Below, in pieces: positions 1-8,457 of a DNA stretch of 40,028 nt. Every line of letters starts with the position of its first letter. The stretch's first letter is position 1. The DNA lies in assembly GCA_026414225.1 (NCBI GenBank), contig JAOAJK010000014.1, positions 1-40,028 on the forward strand, read 5' to 3'. The position numbers and the translations under genes are program-made. The DNA comes from Thermoplasmata archaeon. Its GTDB lineage: Archaea; Thermoplasmatota; Thermoplasmata; Lutacidiplasmatales; SKW197. Under the pieces are notes generated by a model. That model was not told the DNA's origin, ran no database searches, and saw nothing but the letters and a program-made list of their open reading frames with translations.

Positions 1-1034
1 GTTATCGGAACATCCATCCCGGCGGGTGTCTGTTCCACATACGCCTTATCCGCCCAGTCATCCAGATTTCCATCGATTTTCAGGCCTGTTTCTGTGGCTA
101 GCAAGATTGCCACGGGCGGGATTGAAAGCAGGAGAAACAGAATCAGGGCAATTGCGGTTCTCTTTTTGTTATTGCGTTCGTTTGAATGGTTACCTCCACG
201 CTCCCGCATTCCGTTAACCTTCCCATTGATCCTTCCGTTAATCCTCCCCTCTCTCCGACCGTTTACCATACCGTCTCTCGGGACCCTCGGAACTGGCTGA
301 ATTTTCGGTTTCTTCATGACTTTCTTCTCAAGCACATCAATTTCCTTGGAAATTCCCTCCAGTTCTTTCTCCATTTTCTCGATACTTGCCCCGGATACAA
401 TCTTGTTCATCAACTTCTCCACATAATCCAGTTTTGCAGGATTCTTCAGATTAGCACGGATTTCAAGGGCTTCCTTTTCGAAACCCGTGATATCCATTTC
501 CTCGAGCTGGTTCTCAATGCTCTTCAGTTTTTCTACTTTTGTAACATACTCTTCAAACGCTTTACGGAATGCCTCTTTCCCCTTTTCTTTTTCTGCAATC
601 ACATCTTCAATGGGATACCCCTCAAACTTGTACTTTAGCAATTTCTCTGCAAGCTCCTCCATCTGACTTTTCTCAAGCCGTATCTTGCTCAGAAACTCTT
701 TGGCTACCCTTACAATTCCTGTGTTTTCTGTGGTGGCAATCACATGCTCAAGCACCTCGCCCATCTCCGCTCTGGCCCTCTCAACCCCAGATTTCTCCTT
801 TGCGGTATTGTACACTGCATGGAGAAAACCCAGAAAAGTTTCCTCCTCATCCTGAATCTTGCCCTTCAAAGTTACCTCATAGTCAGGCGTCACCCCGATT
901 TTTGCCAGTTCTTTATATTTTCTCTTGTACCTTCCCAACGCATCCATGAGCAGGGAGATTTCCACATCCTGCTTTGCCCGTATAAGTACATCAGTGAATA
1001 GCTCATTTATCGGTTTATCTTCTTTATCCGCCAT
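1..1034 (-). CDS. Membrane protein with GRxNG repeats and extracytoplasmic CBM9-like start (partial)
   Basis: The reading frame opens at ATG 1034 and runs off the left edge (about 344 codons). Residues 1-250 are charged and helical with probable coiled coil. Residues about 256-275 carry a Gly/Asn/Arg-rich repeat (NGRREG, RING, RING, KVNG). A basic stretch (ERNNKKR) leads into a membrane segment at about 290-310. The visible start of the outer domain reads KIDGNLDDW, typical of the first strand of CBM9-like or DOMON-like sugar-binding domains; this is inferred from one motif only. The basic flank before the membrane segment puts the coiled coil inside the cell and the sugar-binding-like domain outside. 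An AT-rich box at 1060-1073 is a plausible TATA element about 30 nt before the start, so the transcript would be nearly leaderless. Function unknown; envelope sensing or anchoring is a guess. Confidence 0.75.
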   Translation of the reverse strand, partial: MADKEDKPINELFTDVLIRAKQDVEISLLMDALGRYKRKYKELAKIGVTPDYEVTLKGKIQDEEETFLGFLHAVYNTAKEKSGVERARAEMGEVLEHVIATTENTGIVRVAKEFLSKIRLEKSQMEELAEKLLKYKFEGYPIEDVIAEKEKGKEAFRKAFEEYVTKVEKLKSIENQLEEMDITGFEKEALEIRANLKNPAKLDYVEKLMNKIVSGASIEKMEKELEGISKEIDVLEKKVMKKPKIQPVPRVPRDGMVNGRREGRINGRINGKVNGMRERGGNHSNERNNKKRTAIALILFLLLSIPPVAILLATETGLKIDGNLDDWADKAYVEQTPAGMDVPI

Positions 1035-1153
1035 TCTCTCACATCGCTGCCTATACCTTCTTAATATTTATGGATATTGATGCTTTTCCTCGGGTTAAAA
1101 GCGGAAAAACCTTCTTACTCAGCATTTTCCTCCACCCGGGCTTACGCCCAGCT

Positions 1154-2104
1154 TCACTTTTTCCGTTGCTCCACTAGAATATTTCCATTTTCCACCACGA
1201 GAACATTATCAACATAAACGCTGGGTTTCAGAATGACGCCGTGGGCATGGTAACTGCATTTTATTTTTCCGCCGTATCTAGAATTGTCTCCGAAACCGAT
1301 ATGCACGGTGCCGTAGACCTTGTTGTCTTCAAGCGGGTGCCCCATCAACTTTGCACTTTTATTGACACCGATTCCCATTTCCGCGATATTTCGCCCGGAT
1401 TTTCCATAGGCATCCATCGCCTTGAGGATGTCGCCGTTGCTTGCACTCTCAACATATCCTTCTTTGACAGTAAACGTTATTGGCTCTGAGAGCAACTTTC
1501 CAAAGGAGCCATCAATCACAAGTTTGCCATTCGCAGTTTTCTCATCAGGGGCCGCAAAAAACTCACCTGCAGGTAATGTGGTAAAATCCCCGCGGTTTCT
1601 GCAGAGCCCGTCGTCCTTGTCAATCCACCTGTACTTGGTGAACTTCATCACGATTTCTGTCCCCTTCTCAGATACAATCTTCACCTCTTTCTTCTTCAGA
1701 AATTTTTCCTTCATCCTGTCAATCAAATCCCTTATCTCCGTATAGTTTGCGGTGATGCCCCCGCTGCTAACGGACTCTGCAGGCACATCTGGCATACTCA
1801 CAATTCTTGCCTTGCGGTTTGCATTTCGTCTGGCTGCGGTGTGCGTCATTGAATGTTTGGTCATGATTATAATTGCATCCATGTCTAGCATAATCCTGGC
1901 AACACAGTCGGGTGGCTCCACACCGTCTTTTCCCATCACTGGCATCATCAGGGAGAGCACCTCTGCACCCATTTCGTGGGCGGATTCGAAAAACACCTCT
2001 GCAATTTTTTCTTTTTCCGTGTCAGTTATAATCAGCAACTTCTCCCCTTTTTTGATGTCCAAGCAGTTTTTAAGCACATTCCTAGCCCCATCAATCAGTG
2101 CCAT
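1154..2104 (-). CDS. M29-like metalloaminopeptidase (leucyl aminopeptidase, AmpT/COG2309 type)
   Basis: The 316-residue protein resembles the short archaeal members of the M29 aminopeptidase family, cytoplasmic metalloenzymes that release N-terminal residues from peptides. Candidate metal ligands and catalytic residues are E181 (PAGEFF), E242 (NIAEMG), H268 (TVHIGFGD) and H286 (YHAHG). In characterised M29 enzymes the last His is followed two residues later by a metal-binding Asp (HxD). Here that position appears to be His288, an unusual substitution. The protein is about 90 residues shorter than bacterial M29 enzymes, as seen in archaeal homologues. Start ATG 2104 has a TATA-like box at about 2122-2132. 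It lies 34 nt downstream of the giant repeat gene but appears to have its own promoter. Peptidase activity on a specific substrate is not demonstrated by the sequence. Confidence 0.8.
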   Translation of the reverse strand: MALIDGARNVLKNCLDIKKGEKLLIITDTEKEKIAEVFFESAHEMGAEVLSLMMPVMGKDGVEPPDCVARIMLDMDAIIIMTKHSMTHTAARRNANRKARIVSMPDVPAESVSSGGITANYTEIRDLIDRMKEKFLKKKEVKIVSEKGTEIVMKFTKYRWIDKDDGLCRNRGDFTTLPAGEFFAAPDEKTANGKLVIDGSFGKLLSEPITFTVKEGYVESASNGDILKAMDAYGKSGRNIAEMGIGVNKSAKLMGHPLEDNKVYGTVHIGFGDNSRYGGKIKCSYHAHGVILKPSVYVDNVLVVENGNILVEQRKK

Positions 2105-2138
2105 AAAGCAGAGAAGCCCTTAACACAGATATAACTTT

Positions 2139-5100
2139 CTAAAGTTTCAAGGCAGGGAGCTTTTTTGCCACCACCTTTTCCTCCAAGGAGGTACCACATG
2201 CATTGCATTTCCCTGTCCTTTTGGCACAGGGCTCATGGTAAACTGCACCGCACTTGCATTTTATAATTGCCAGTCCTGCCTTAATCTTGCCCTTGCAGAA
2301 GTTGCATTTTTCATTTCCTGAAGCCACACCCTTCTCAAACTCCATCTTTACCTCTGGTGCAGCTTCCTGGGGTTTTTCCTCCACCTTTGTCTCAGCTTTT
2401 GCTTCCTCCTTCACCTCTGGCACAGGGGGTGCAGCTGGTTTTTCGACCCCTGGCGTGGGCTGTGGAACTGGTGCCGCAACCTCCTCTTTCTCCATCCCGG
2501 GCACTATAATCTTCGGCTTTTTCTCTGCCCGTTCCTCCTTTTCCACCAGTTCCTTCTTCGACTCTCTCTCGGCCATCTCTTTTCTTGCCTTCTCCTCCTC
2601 GTAGGCATCCACGAGTTTCTTTGCGATTTCAATCGATTTTCTTGTCAGTTCAATTGCCTTCCTGTAGTCCCTCGTTTTTTCATATAGCGCCTCCTTCAGG
2701 GTATCCTCGCTCTCCTTCGTATCCAGTCCATACTTCCTTGCGTTCGCGATCGCGGAATCTGCGGTGTAAAGGAGGTCTGTAAGTTCCCGGTGCATATCCT
2801 TTGCCATCTCGATAGCCACATCACACTGTTGAATCTGGGAGATCGCTTCAGGCATGTTTCCCTGGGCATAGCTCTCTCTTGCCTTTTTCAGCACAGTTTC
2901 TGCTTCGGTAACCAGAACGCCCATGTTCTTCGCATAGTTCAATTTCACCTCAACCTGATAGATAACTGAAGAGAGCTTTGTTTTCACATTTTCATACAGC
3001 TCCTGCATGGCATTGTTGAGGAAGGTGTTCAGCCCATCGTAGGCCTTGCTGTTCAGGGCAATTTTTGCCTGGGTGAGCGCTTCCATTGAGGTAGTGGTAT
3101 CAATTCCCACCTTTTCTGCACTTATTATCTGGCTCTCAAACAAACTGATCTTTTCGGAAATCGCTTTATGATACTCTGCCTGAATCTTGTCTATGGTTTC
3201 TGTCAGCTGTTTGTAGGCAGTGTCGTACGCTCTTTCTCCAATTTTTGCCTTGCATCTTTCTAGGGCCTGGGAGTATTCGGTCACATCTATCAGCTCAGCC
3301 GCCTGTTCTATCGTTCTCTGCAGCTGGTTAGTGAGACGCTGCATTGTATCAATAATCATTTTTTCTCCGTAGTCCTTGGCCTTGTTTATGAACTCGGGGA
3401 CTTTCTCAAATTCGCCGGTTTCTATAGCAGACCTTGCCTGGGTTATGAGGGCGGATAATCTGCTCGTGTCGAGTTTGAGGTCATTGCCTACAACGACAAG
3501 GTTTTCTATGGAGGCAAGCTGGGATGTGAGATAATTCCTGAAGGTATTTTTCGACTCCTCTATACATCTTTTAGCAAGCTGGAGGGCCTCCGCATACTTT
3601 CCACTCTCGAGTGCTGCCTTTGCCTGGGCAAAAATTTCCTTTGCCTCAGTAAGTTCAGCCCCATACTTGTATGCCTCCGTGATCCTTGTCCTCGCGATCT
3701 GAATGATCTCATTGATTTCTCGCATTTTTTCCTTCACTTCCGCAATCATGTCTGAAGTGGCAACTGCGAGTTCCATTGCCTTGATGTAGTCGCCCCTTGC
3801 CAGTGCTGTCTTCGCGTTTCTCAGGTTTTCTTCAATGTTGGAGGGAATCATTGTTCCGGACCTTTTTGCCTCTTCCATCTTACTCTGGGCAGTGGCAATT
3901 GCAGAGGAGGCCATGCTATACTGGAGTTCTGCACGCTCGAGTTCGCCCTCGGAGCGCATAGCCAGATTAAGGGCTTCCTTATAATTCCGCTGGCTCAGTG
4001 CAACCTTTGCCTGGGCAATCATGTTTTCTGCGATCACGGTGATCGCACCAGAGCGTTTCGCATTTGTAATTACTGTCTGGAAGGAATTTATCAATTTCTC
4101 AATGTGCCGCACGATAGCCGCATCCACATCAGCCATGCATTTCGCCGCAATATCCTGAGCCATTTTGTAGTTGCTGGTTTTAAGCGCATTCATTGCCTGG
4201 CTGAGGAGATTTTTACTCGCAGCTACATCGATCCTCAAACTTTCTGCCTCGTTGATTTTCTCATGGGCCTTTTTGATTTCCATCGCGGCATTCTGGGAGG
4301 CCGCAACCACCTTCTCAAGCTCATCCCTGCTTTCAGTGGCGTATCTCAACGAGTTTACATAGTCGCCCTTTTCAAACGAAATTCTGGCTTCGCGGATCAG
4401 TTCCTCCGCCTTTGGCACATGCACATTTAAGTCCCTGGCATTCCTTATTAAATTCTCTATTTCAGAGATTTTCAGGGTAATGTGGTCCCTCAAAAGTGTA
4501 GAAATTTCGTCATTGCAGGTTTTGGCAAGATCTAGGGAGCGGTCGTAATCCTTGTTTTTCATGTACCCCTTTGCTTCTTCCAGCATTTCCCTTATTTTAG
4601 CAGTGACAATTCCAAACTGCTCTGCAATTGTTATTTTATCCGCAACCTCCAAGATTATCTTTGCCGAGTGATACTGTGATGTGAGTTTTGCCGCCTCCTC
4701 TTTCGTGTGTTTCGCGTATTCCAGTGCGGTCTCATAATCATTGTTTTCGAATGCCACCTTCGCCTTTAACAGCAGGTCCTTTACCTTAGAAATATCCGCG
4801 TTGCTCTTCTTTGCCTCGGCCACCATAGTTGCCGCTGTGGAGATTTCATCGAATGCCTGCTGGCTCAATTTCTTCAGACGCTCGGCCTCAGTATGGCATT
4901 TGAATGCAAGTTCATAACCTTTAAGATAGTTGCCCCCTTCAATCTCGGTCTTTGCTTCCATCAGCAGGTTCTTCAGATTTGAGATGTCAATCCCGCTCTT
5001 CTTTGCTTCAATCAGCACAAGTTTTGCTGCGGTAAATTCCTCCTCCGTTTTTGAAATGAGGAGACGGTTCAGCTTGGACCTTATCTCATCGAGGTGGGAG

Positions 5101-7001
5101 AGACACTTGGGATAATCCCCTTTTTCATAACATTCCCTGGCTTTTTCGTAGAGTTCGCTGCTGCTGGTGACATCCACTTTCAGGTTCTTCAGGGACTCCA
5201 GCAATTTTCCCATTTCTTCAAGGGATTTACCCGCCTGGGCGCTGAAGAATTCCTTTATGGATTTCTTTGCCTCCTCAGCATACTGGTAGGCACTTCTGAC
5301 ATCACCTGACTGGAGCGCATTCTCCGCATCCACAATTCTCTGGCGTGCAAATGTGGTGTCCACGCCAACTGACTTCTCTATCAATTCCTTTACCTGGGCC
5401 ACGGTGTCAATCACAAAATCCTGAATTACAGTCGACACATCCTCTCTCAGAATCTTGAGGTTCTGAATGCTTTCGACGATTTTTCTCGCCTTTACCATGG
5501 CAAGCAGCTCTTCATGCTTTGCCTCGTATTTTTGAATGCTGCATCCAATCGATTTTGCATATTCCATGTCAGCTGTGAGCTGCTCCACCAGTTCTAGGAT
5601 TCTATCATAAGCCGCATTTTCTGCAATGACCTTTGCATTCTCAACAATCTCATGCACCTTTTTGTAGTTCTTTTCTTCAAGGGCTCTTCTTGCTTCTTCA
5701 ACCGCCTTTCTTGCCTCAGGAACTTCGATTCCAAAGGTGGCAAGAGCATTCAGGGACGCCTCTAGATTCTCTATTTCCATCGCACTGGCCTCGTATTCCT
5801 TGATTATTTTGTCCACTTCAGTATCCGCATCGACGGCATATTTCAGTGCCTTCTCATACTCTGCGTTTTTCAGGGCAGCACGCGCTGAGTTAATCAAACC
5901 CAGCGGTTGAGAAATATCCGCGCCGATCTTCTTTGCGGTGATGAATTTTGACCGGGACGCAGCAATCGTTTTCAGCACAAGCTGGAACTGGGCATTTTCA
6001 CTTAGCTCCTTTATCTGCTTTGCGATTTCGCCAGCACCCTTAATATCTCCTTTCTTAATCAGTTCCTCAACATTCGGGACGAGCGACTTTGCTTTCAGAA
6101 AATCTTCTTCCTCTGGTGCAATTTTTTCTGCCCGTGCTATGAATCTTCGAACATTTGATAGAATGCTCTCCCCAGTTTTTGAAAGTAATTCCCCCATTCT
6201 TGATCGCAGATGGGTGGTGAGTCCCATTGCCTCCTCAAATCTATATGCTTTCAGCTCCTTCTCTGCCTTTTCGATCAACGGTAAAAATTCAGACACATTC
6301 ATTCCCAGTGCACTGGCACCCTCAACACTTGTCCTCAATGCACTTATCTCATCAGAAATTTTGGATTTTACTCCTATGCTCAAGATATCAAGGGATTCGT
6401 TGAGTTTTAGAATTGCCTCGTCATATTTTTTCTGGCTGTAAAGTTGTTTTGCCTGTGTGAATAAATTTTCCGGGTAGGTGATGTTTTCTCCCATCTTCCT
6501 GCTTTGCCCGATCAAGTTATCGCCGATTGAAAACAATTTTTTAAACACGGTCTCAAGATTCTTTTCAAACTGTGCGTTAATCTCGGAAAGGGTTCTTGCT
6601 GCCGAGGGACCCTCACCTTTTTCAAGGAACGATTTTACCTGCTCCAGTTGTCTGGGTATCTCATTGCTCCGCATTTCGTCAGTTTCTGCTAGATTCTTGA
6701 TCAATTTTGAAATAAGCTCTGTGATATCCGCACAATAACGTTCCATAATTGTCTTTGCCTTCTCTTCGATTGATTTACAGAGTTCGTTGCTTTTCTGGAA
6801 GTCCGACTTATCATATGCAGAATTTGCCTCTGCAAAGAGCTTTTCTACCTCTCCCATATCCACATTCAGCTTTTTAATTCCATCTAAAATCTCCTTACAT
6901 CTATCCAGATTTGCCTTGGCAGATTTTTTAGTTTCCTCCGCCTCTTTCGCCTTTTCCTGAATTTGCTTCTGGTACTGGTAAATCTTCCACGGGCTCGCCA
7001 C
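2139..7001 (-). CDS. Giant helical-repeat protein (1620 aa) with C-terminal PHD/RING-like zinc finger
   Basis: Nearly the whole protein consists of diverged repeats of about 65 residues. Each has the pattern AKxxG(I/V)D, then LLxxAKxAxxxGDYxxALxLAxxC, then a long helix; roughly 22 or more copies fit residues 20-1480. The GDYxxAL piece looks TPR-like, so a helical superhelix or long rod is expected. No signal peptide or membrane segment is visible, so it is probably cytoplasmic. A Pro/Glu/Lys-rich linker (about 1485-1560) leads to a C-terminal finger with spacing C-x2-C-x12-C-x-C-x4-H-x2-C-x5-C-x2-C. This is a C4HC3 cross-brace pattern as in PHD/RING domains, rare in archaea. The start is GTG 7001 with an AAGGGTTGA Shine-Dalgarno-like site. 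The upstream coiled-coil gene ends 40 nt before it, so the two are probably co-transcribed. Function unknown; a scaffold or cytoskeletal-like role is speculation. Confidence 0.85.
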   Translation of the reverse strand: MASPWKIYQYQKQIQEKAKEAEETKKSAKANLDRCKEILDGIKKLNVDMGEVEKLFAEANSAYDKSDFQKSNELCKSIEEKAKTIMERYCADITELISKLIKNLAETDEMRSNEIPRQLEQVKSFLEKGEGPSAARTLSEINAQFEKNLETVFKKLFSIGDNLIGQSRKMGENITYPENLFTQAKQLYSQKKYDEAILKLNESLDILSIGVKSKISDEISALRTSVEGASALGMNVSEFLPLIEKAEKELKAYRFEEAMGLTTHLRSRMGELLSKTGESILSNVRRFIARAEKIAPEEEDFLKAKSLVPNVEELIKKGDIKGAGEIAKQIKELSENAQFQLVLKTIAASRSKFITAKKIGADISQPLGLINSARAALKNAEYEKALKYAVDADTEVDKIIKEYEASAMEIENLEASLNALATFGIEVPEARKAVEEARRALEEKNYKKVHEIVENAKVIAENAAYDRILELVEQLTADMEYAKSIGCSIQKYEAKHEELLAMVKARKIVESIQNLKILREDVSTVIQDFVIDTVAQVKELIEKSVGVDTTFARQRIVDAENALQSGDVRSAYQYAEEAKKSIKEFFSAQAGKSLEEMGKLLESLKNLKVDVTSSSELYEKARECYEKGDYPKCLSHLDEIRSKLNRLLISKTEEEFTAAKLVLIEAKKSGIDISNLKNLLMEAKTEIEGGNYLKGYELAFKCHTEAERLKKLSQQAFDEISTAATMVAEAKKSNADISKVKDLLLKAKVAFENNDYETALEYAKHTKEEAAKLTSQYHSAKIILEVADKITIAEQFGIVTAKIREMLEEAKGYMKNKDYDRSLDLAKTCNDEISTLLRDHITLKISEIENLIRNARDLNVHVPKAEELIREARISFEKGDYVNSLRYATESRDELEKVVAASQNAAMEIKKAHEKINEAESLRIDVAASKNLLSQAMNALKTSNYKMAQDIAAKCMADVDAAIVRHIEKLINSFQTVITNAKRSGAITVIAENMIAQAKVALSQRNYKEALNLAMRSEGELERAELQYSMASSAIATAQSKMEEAKRSGTMIPSNIEENLRNAKTALARGDYIKAMELAVATSDMIAEVKEKMREINEIIQIARTRITEAYKYGAELTEAKEIFAQAKAALESGKYAEALQLAKRCIEESKNTFRNYLTSQLASIENLVVVGNDLKLDTSRLSALITQARSAIETGEFEKVPEFINKAKDYGEKMIIDTMQRLTNQLQRTIEQAAELIDVTEYSQALERCKAKIGERAYDTAYKQLTETIDKIQAEYHKAISEKISLFESQIISAEKVGIDTTTSMEALTQAKIALNSKAYDGLNTFLNNAMQELYENVKTKLSSVIYQVEVKLNYAKNMGVLVTEAETVLKKARESYAQGNMPEAISQIQQCDVAIEMAKDMHRELTDLLYTADSAIANARKYGLDTKESEDTLKEALYEKTRDYRKAIELTRKSIEIAKKLVDAYEEEKARKEMAERESKKELVEKEERAEKKPKIIVPGMEKEEVAAPVPQPTPGVEKPAAPPVPEVKEEAKAETKVEEKPQEAAPEVKMEFEKGVASGNEKCNFCKGKIKAGLAIIKCKCGAVYHEPCAKRTGKCNACGTSLEEKVVAKKLPALKL

Positions 7002-7041
7002 TTTTTCAACCCTTCTACAGTATTTGTTCTATGTCAGAAAT

Positions 7042-8241
7042 TCAAATTATTCGCTTTTTAACCACCTTCTTCACTACCGTTTCATCCCCGGACGCTCCTT
7101 TTTCTTCTCCAGGCTTAACCTCGGCACCGCACGCATAGCACACAATCGCATCCTTACTTATCATCGTGCCACACCTCGGACACGGAACCTCTTCCTCACC
7201 CGCTGGTTCCCCCGTCTTTTCCTCGGCGGCGGGCTTGACCTCGGCACCGCACGCATAGCACACAATCGCATCCTTGCTTATCATCGTGCCACACTTCGGA
7301 CACGGAACCTCTTCCTCGCCCGCTGGCACCTCTTTCTTCTCCTCAGCCGGTTTCACCATTTCTGGTTTTGGCTCGGAAGGTTTTGTTACTGGAACCGCTG
7401 CAACCTTTTCCTCCATCTTGGGAATTGAAACTTTTTCTGGCTGTAATGGTGCCACGCCGGATAACCTCCCAAGTCCTTCGATTATCTGGGTTAACTCGGA
7501 AATCTTGGTCTTGAAATTTTCCTCCAGTTTCAGGATATTCTGTTCCTTTGCACCGATTCCTCTCTCGGCTTCAAGATACTTATTTGCGGCTTCTTTTACC
7601 TCCTCTGAAAGTTTACCCAGTTGCGTCTCCTTCTCCTTCAAACTCTCAACAGCTTTAGTGTAATTCTCTATGATTTCTTTCAATTTTCCATGGTCTGCAA
7701 GAAGGGCGGCTTTTATCTCCTCAGCCGCGCGGATTGCGGAATTAAGATTTGCTACCGTGTTCTGGATTGTGCTGGCACGGTCGTTCAATTCATTTTCCTT
7801 TGCATTCAACCTGCTCCCAAAAGTTATCAGTTCTTCTTCTCTGGTTTCAAGGGTTTTGCTTGCATTCATTATTTTATTACGGAGTTCTTCAACCTCACTG
7901 TATTTTGCATTGTATGTCTCAATTTTCCCCCTCAGTTCCATATCCAGTTTTTTCAACTCCTCCTCGTGCTTCTGGAGGGCGTCCATCTTTGCTTTGTATT
8001 CTGATTCCAGTTTGGCAACTTCGTCCTCCTTTTTCCTGAGATTGGCCTCCTTCTCGCTCAATTCCTTTGCCCGTCTCTCAATGCCTTCCCTCTCTCTTGC
8101 AATCTTCTCCTGTTCCTCTTTAAGTTGATTCTCAACAGCCTTTAACTTCTTATCTTTCTCTTCAAGTTCAGTTTGCTGTGCTTTGAGTTTGTTCACATAT
8201 GCCTGCATTACATCCCAGATTTCGGGTTCCTGTTGCGCCAT
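7042..8241 (-). CDS. Coiled-coil protein with two C-terminal zinc ribbons
   Basis: This is a protein of about 399 residues. Residues 20-265 are almost continuous heptad-rich, charged coiled coil. A Pro/Lys/Glu linker follows, then two zinc ribbons of the form CPxCGTMISKDAIVCYACGAEV, 40 residues apart, and a basic C-terminus (VVKKVVKKR). The frame is open to an ATG at 8292. The ATG at 8241 (MAQQEPE) is preferred because it has an AGAGGATT ribosome site, a TATA-like GTGTATATTC about 25 nt upstream, and because the 17 extra residues look non-coding. It probably heads a two-gene operon with the giant repeat protein, which also pairs helical rods with a C-terminal zinc module. No enzymatic domain is visible. 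A structural or adaptor role is inferred, not shown. Confidence 0.8.
   Translation of the reverse strand: MAQQEPEIWDVMQAYVNKLKAQQTELEEKDKKLKAVENQLKEEQEKIAREREGIERRAKELSEKEANLRKKEDEVAKLESEYKAKMDALQKHEEELKKLDMELRGKIETYNAKYSEVEELRNKIMNASKTLETREEELITFGSRLNAKENELNDRASTIQNTVANLNSAIRAAEEIKAALLADHGKLKEIIENYTKAVESLKEKETQLGKLSEEVKEAANKYLEAERGIGAKEQNILKLEENFKTKISELTQIIEGLGRLSGVAPLQPEKVSIPKMEEKVAAVPVTKPSEPKPEMVKPAEEKKEVPAGEEEVPCPKCGTMISKDAIVCYACGAEVKPAAEEKTGEPAGEEEVPCPRCGTMISKDAIVCYACGAEVKPGEEKGASGDETVVKKVVKKRII
7115..7330. repeat. Tandem duplication of a 120-bp zinc-ribbon module
   Basis: Two copies of about 92-95 bp, offset by exactly 120 bp (40 codons), encode the two zinc ribbons. I count about four mismatches, mostly at synonymous positions, which suggests a recent duplication or homogenisation inside the gene. 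Confidence 0.85.
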
Positions 8242-8416
8242 AATATCAATCCTCTCTGCATGAATATACACCCCAAATAAGTAATTTTCCATATTAAGAC
8301 TTTCTATATGGCACTCCAGCAGAAACAGAAAGAAGTTGAAGGCCAGTGCCGCGCAAGTGAAAAAATTGACACCCTACCATGTTGATTGCGACCATCAAAA
8401 GATTTTAAAGGGTGTA

Positions 8417-8427
8417 AATGTATATAG
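8417..8427 (+). promoter_or_regulatory. TATA box of the radical SAM gene
   Basis: The sequence ATGTATATAG lies about 35-40 nt before the CTG start at 8458. Initiation near 8445 would leave a short leader that still contains the AGAGGTGG ribosome site. Confidence 0.5.
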
Positions 8428-8457
8428 AGATGATGAAGAAACAGTAGAGGTGGAAAA

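Noticed and set aside
7024-7428. Plus-strand open frame with internal repeats (LGTARIAHNRILxYHRAT)
   Set aside because: It is the antisense reading of the duplicated zinc-ribbon module on the minus strand; the repeats are explained by that.
8308-8385. A 25-codon open frame starting MALQQKQKEVEG on the plus strand
   Set aside because: No ribosome site or clear promoter, no recognisable domain, and too short to support as a gene.
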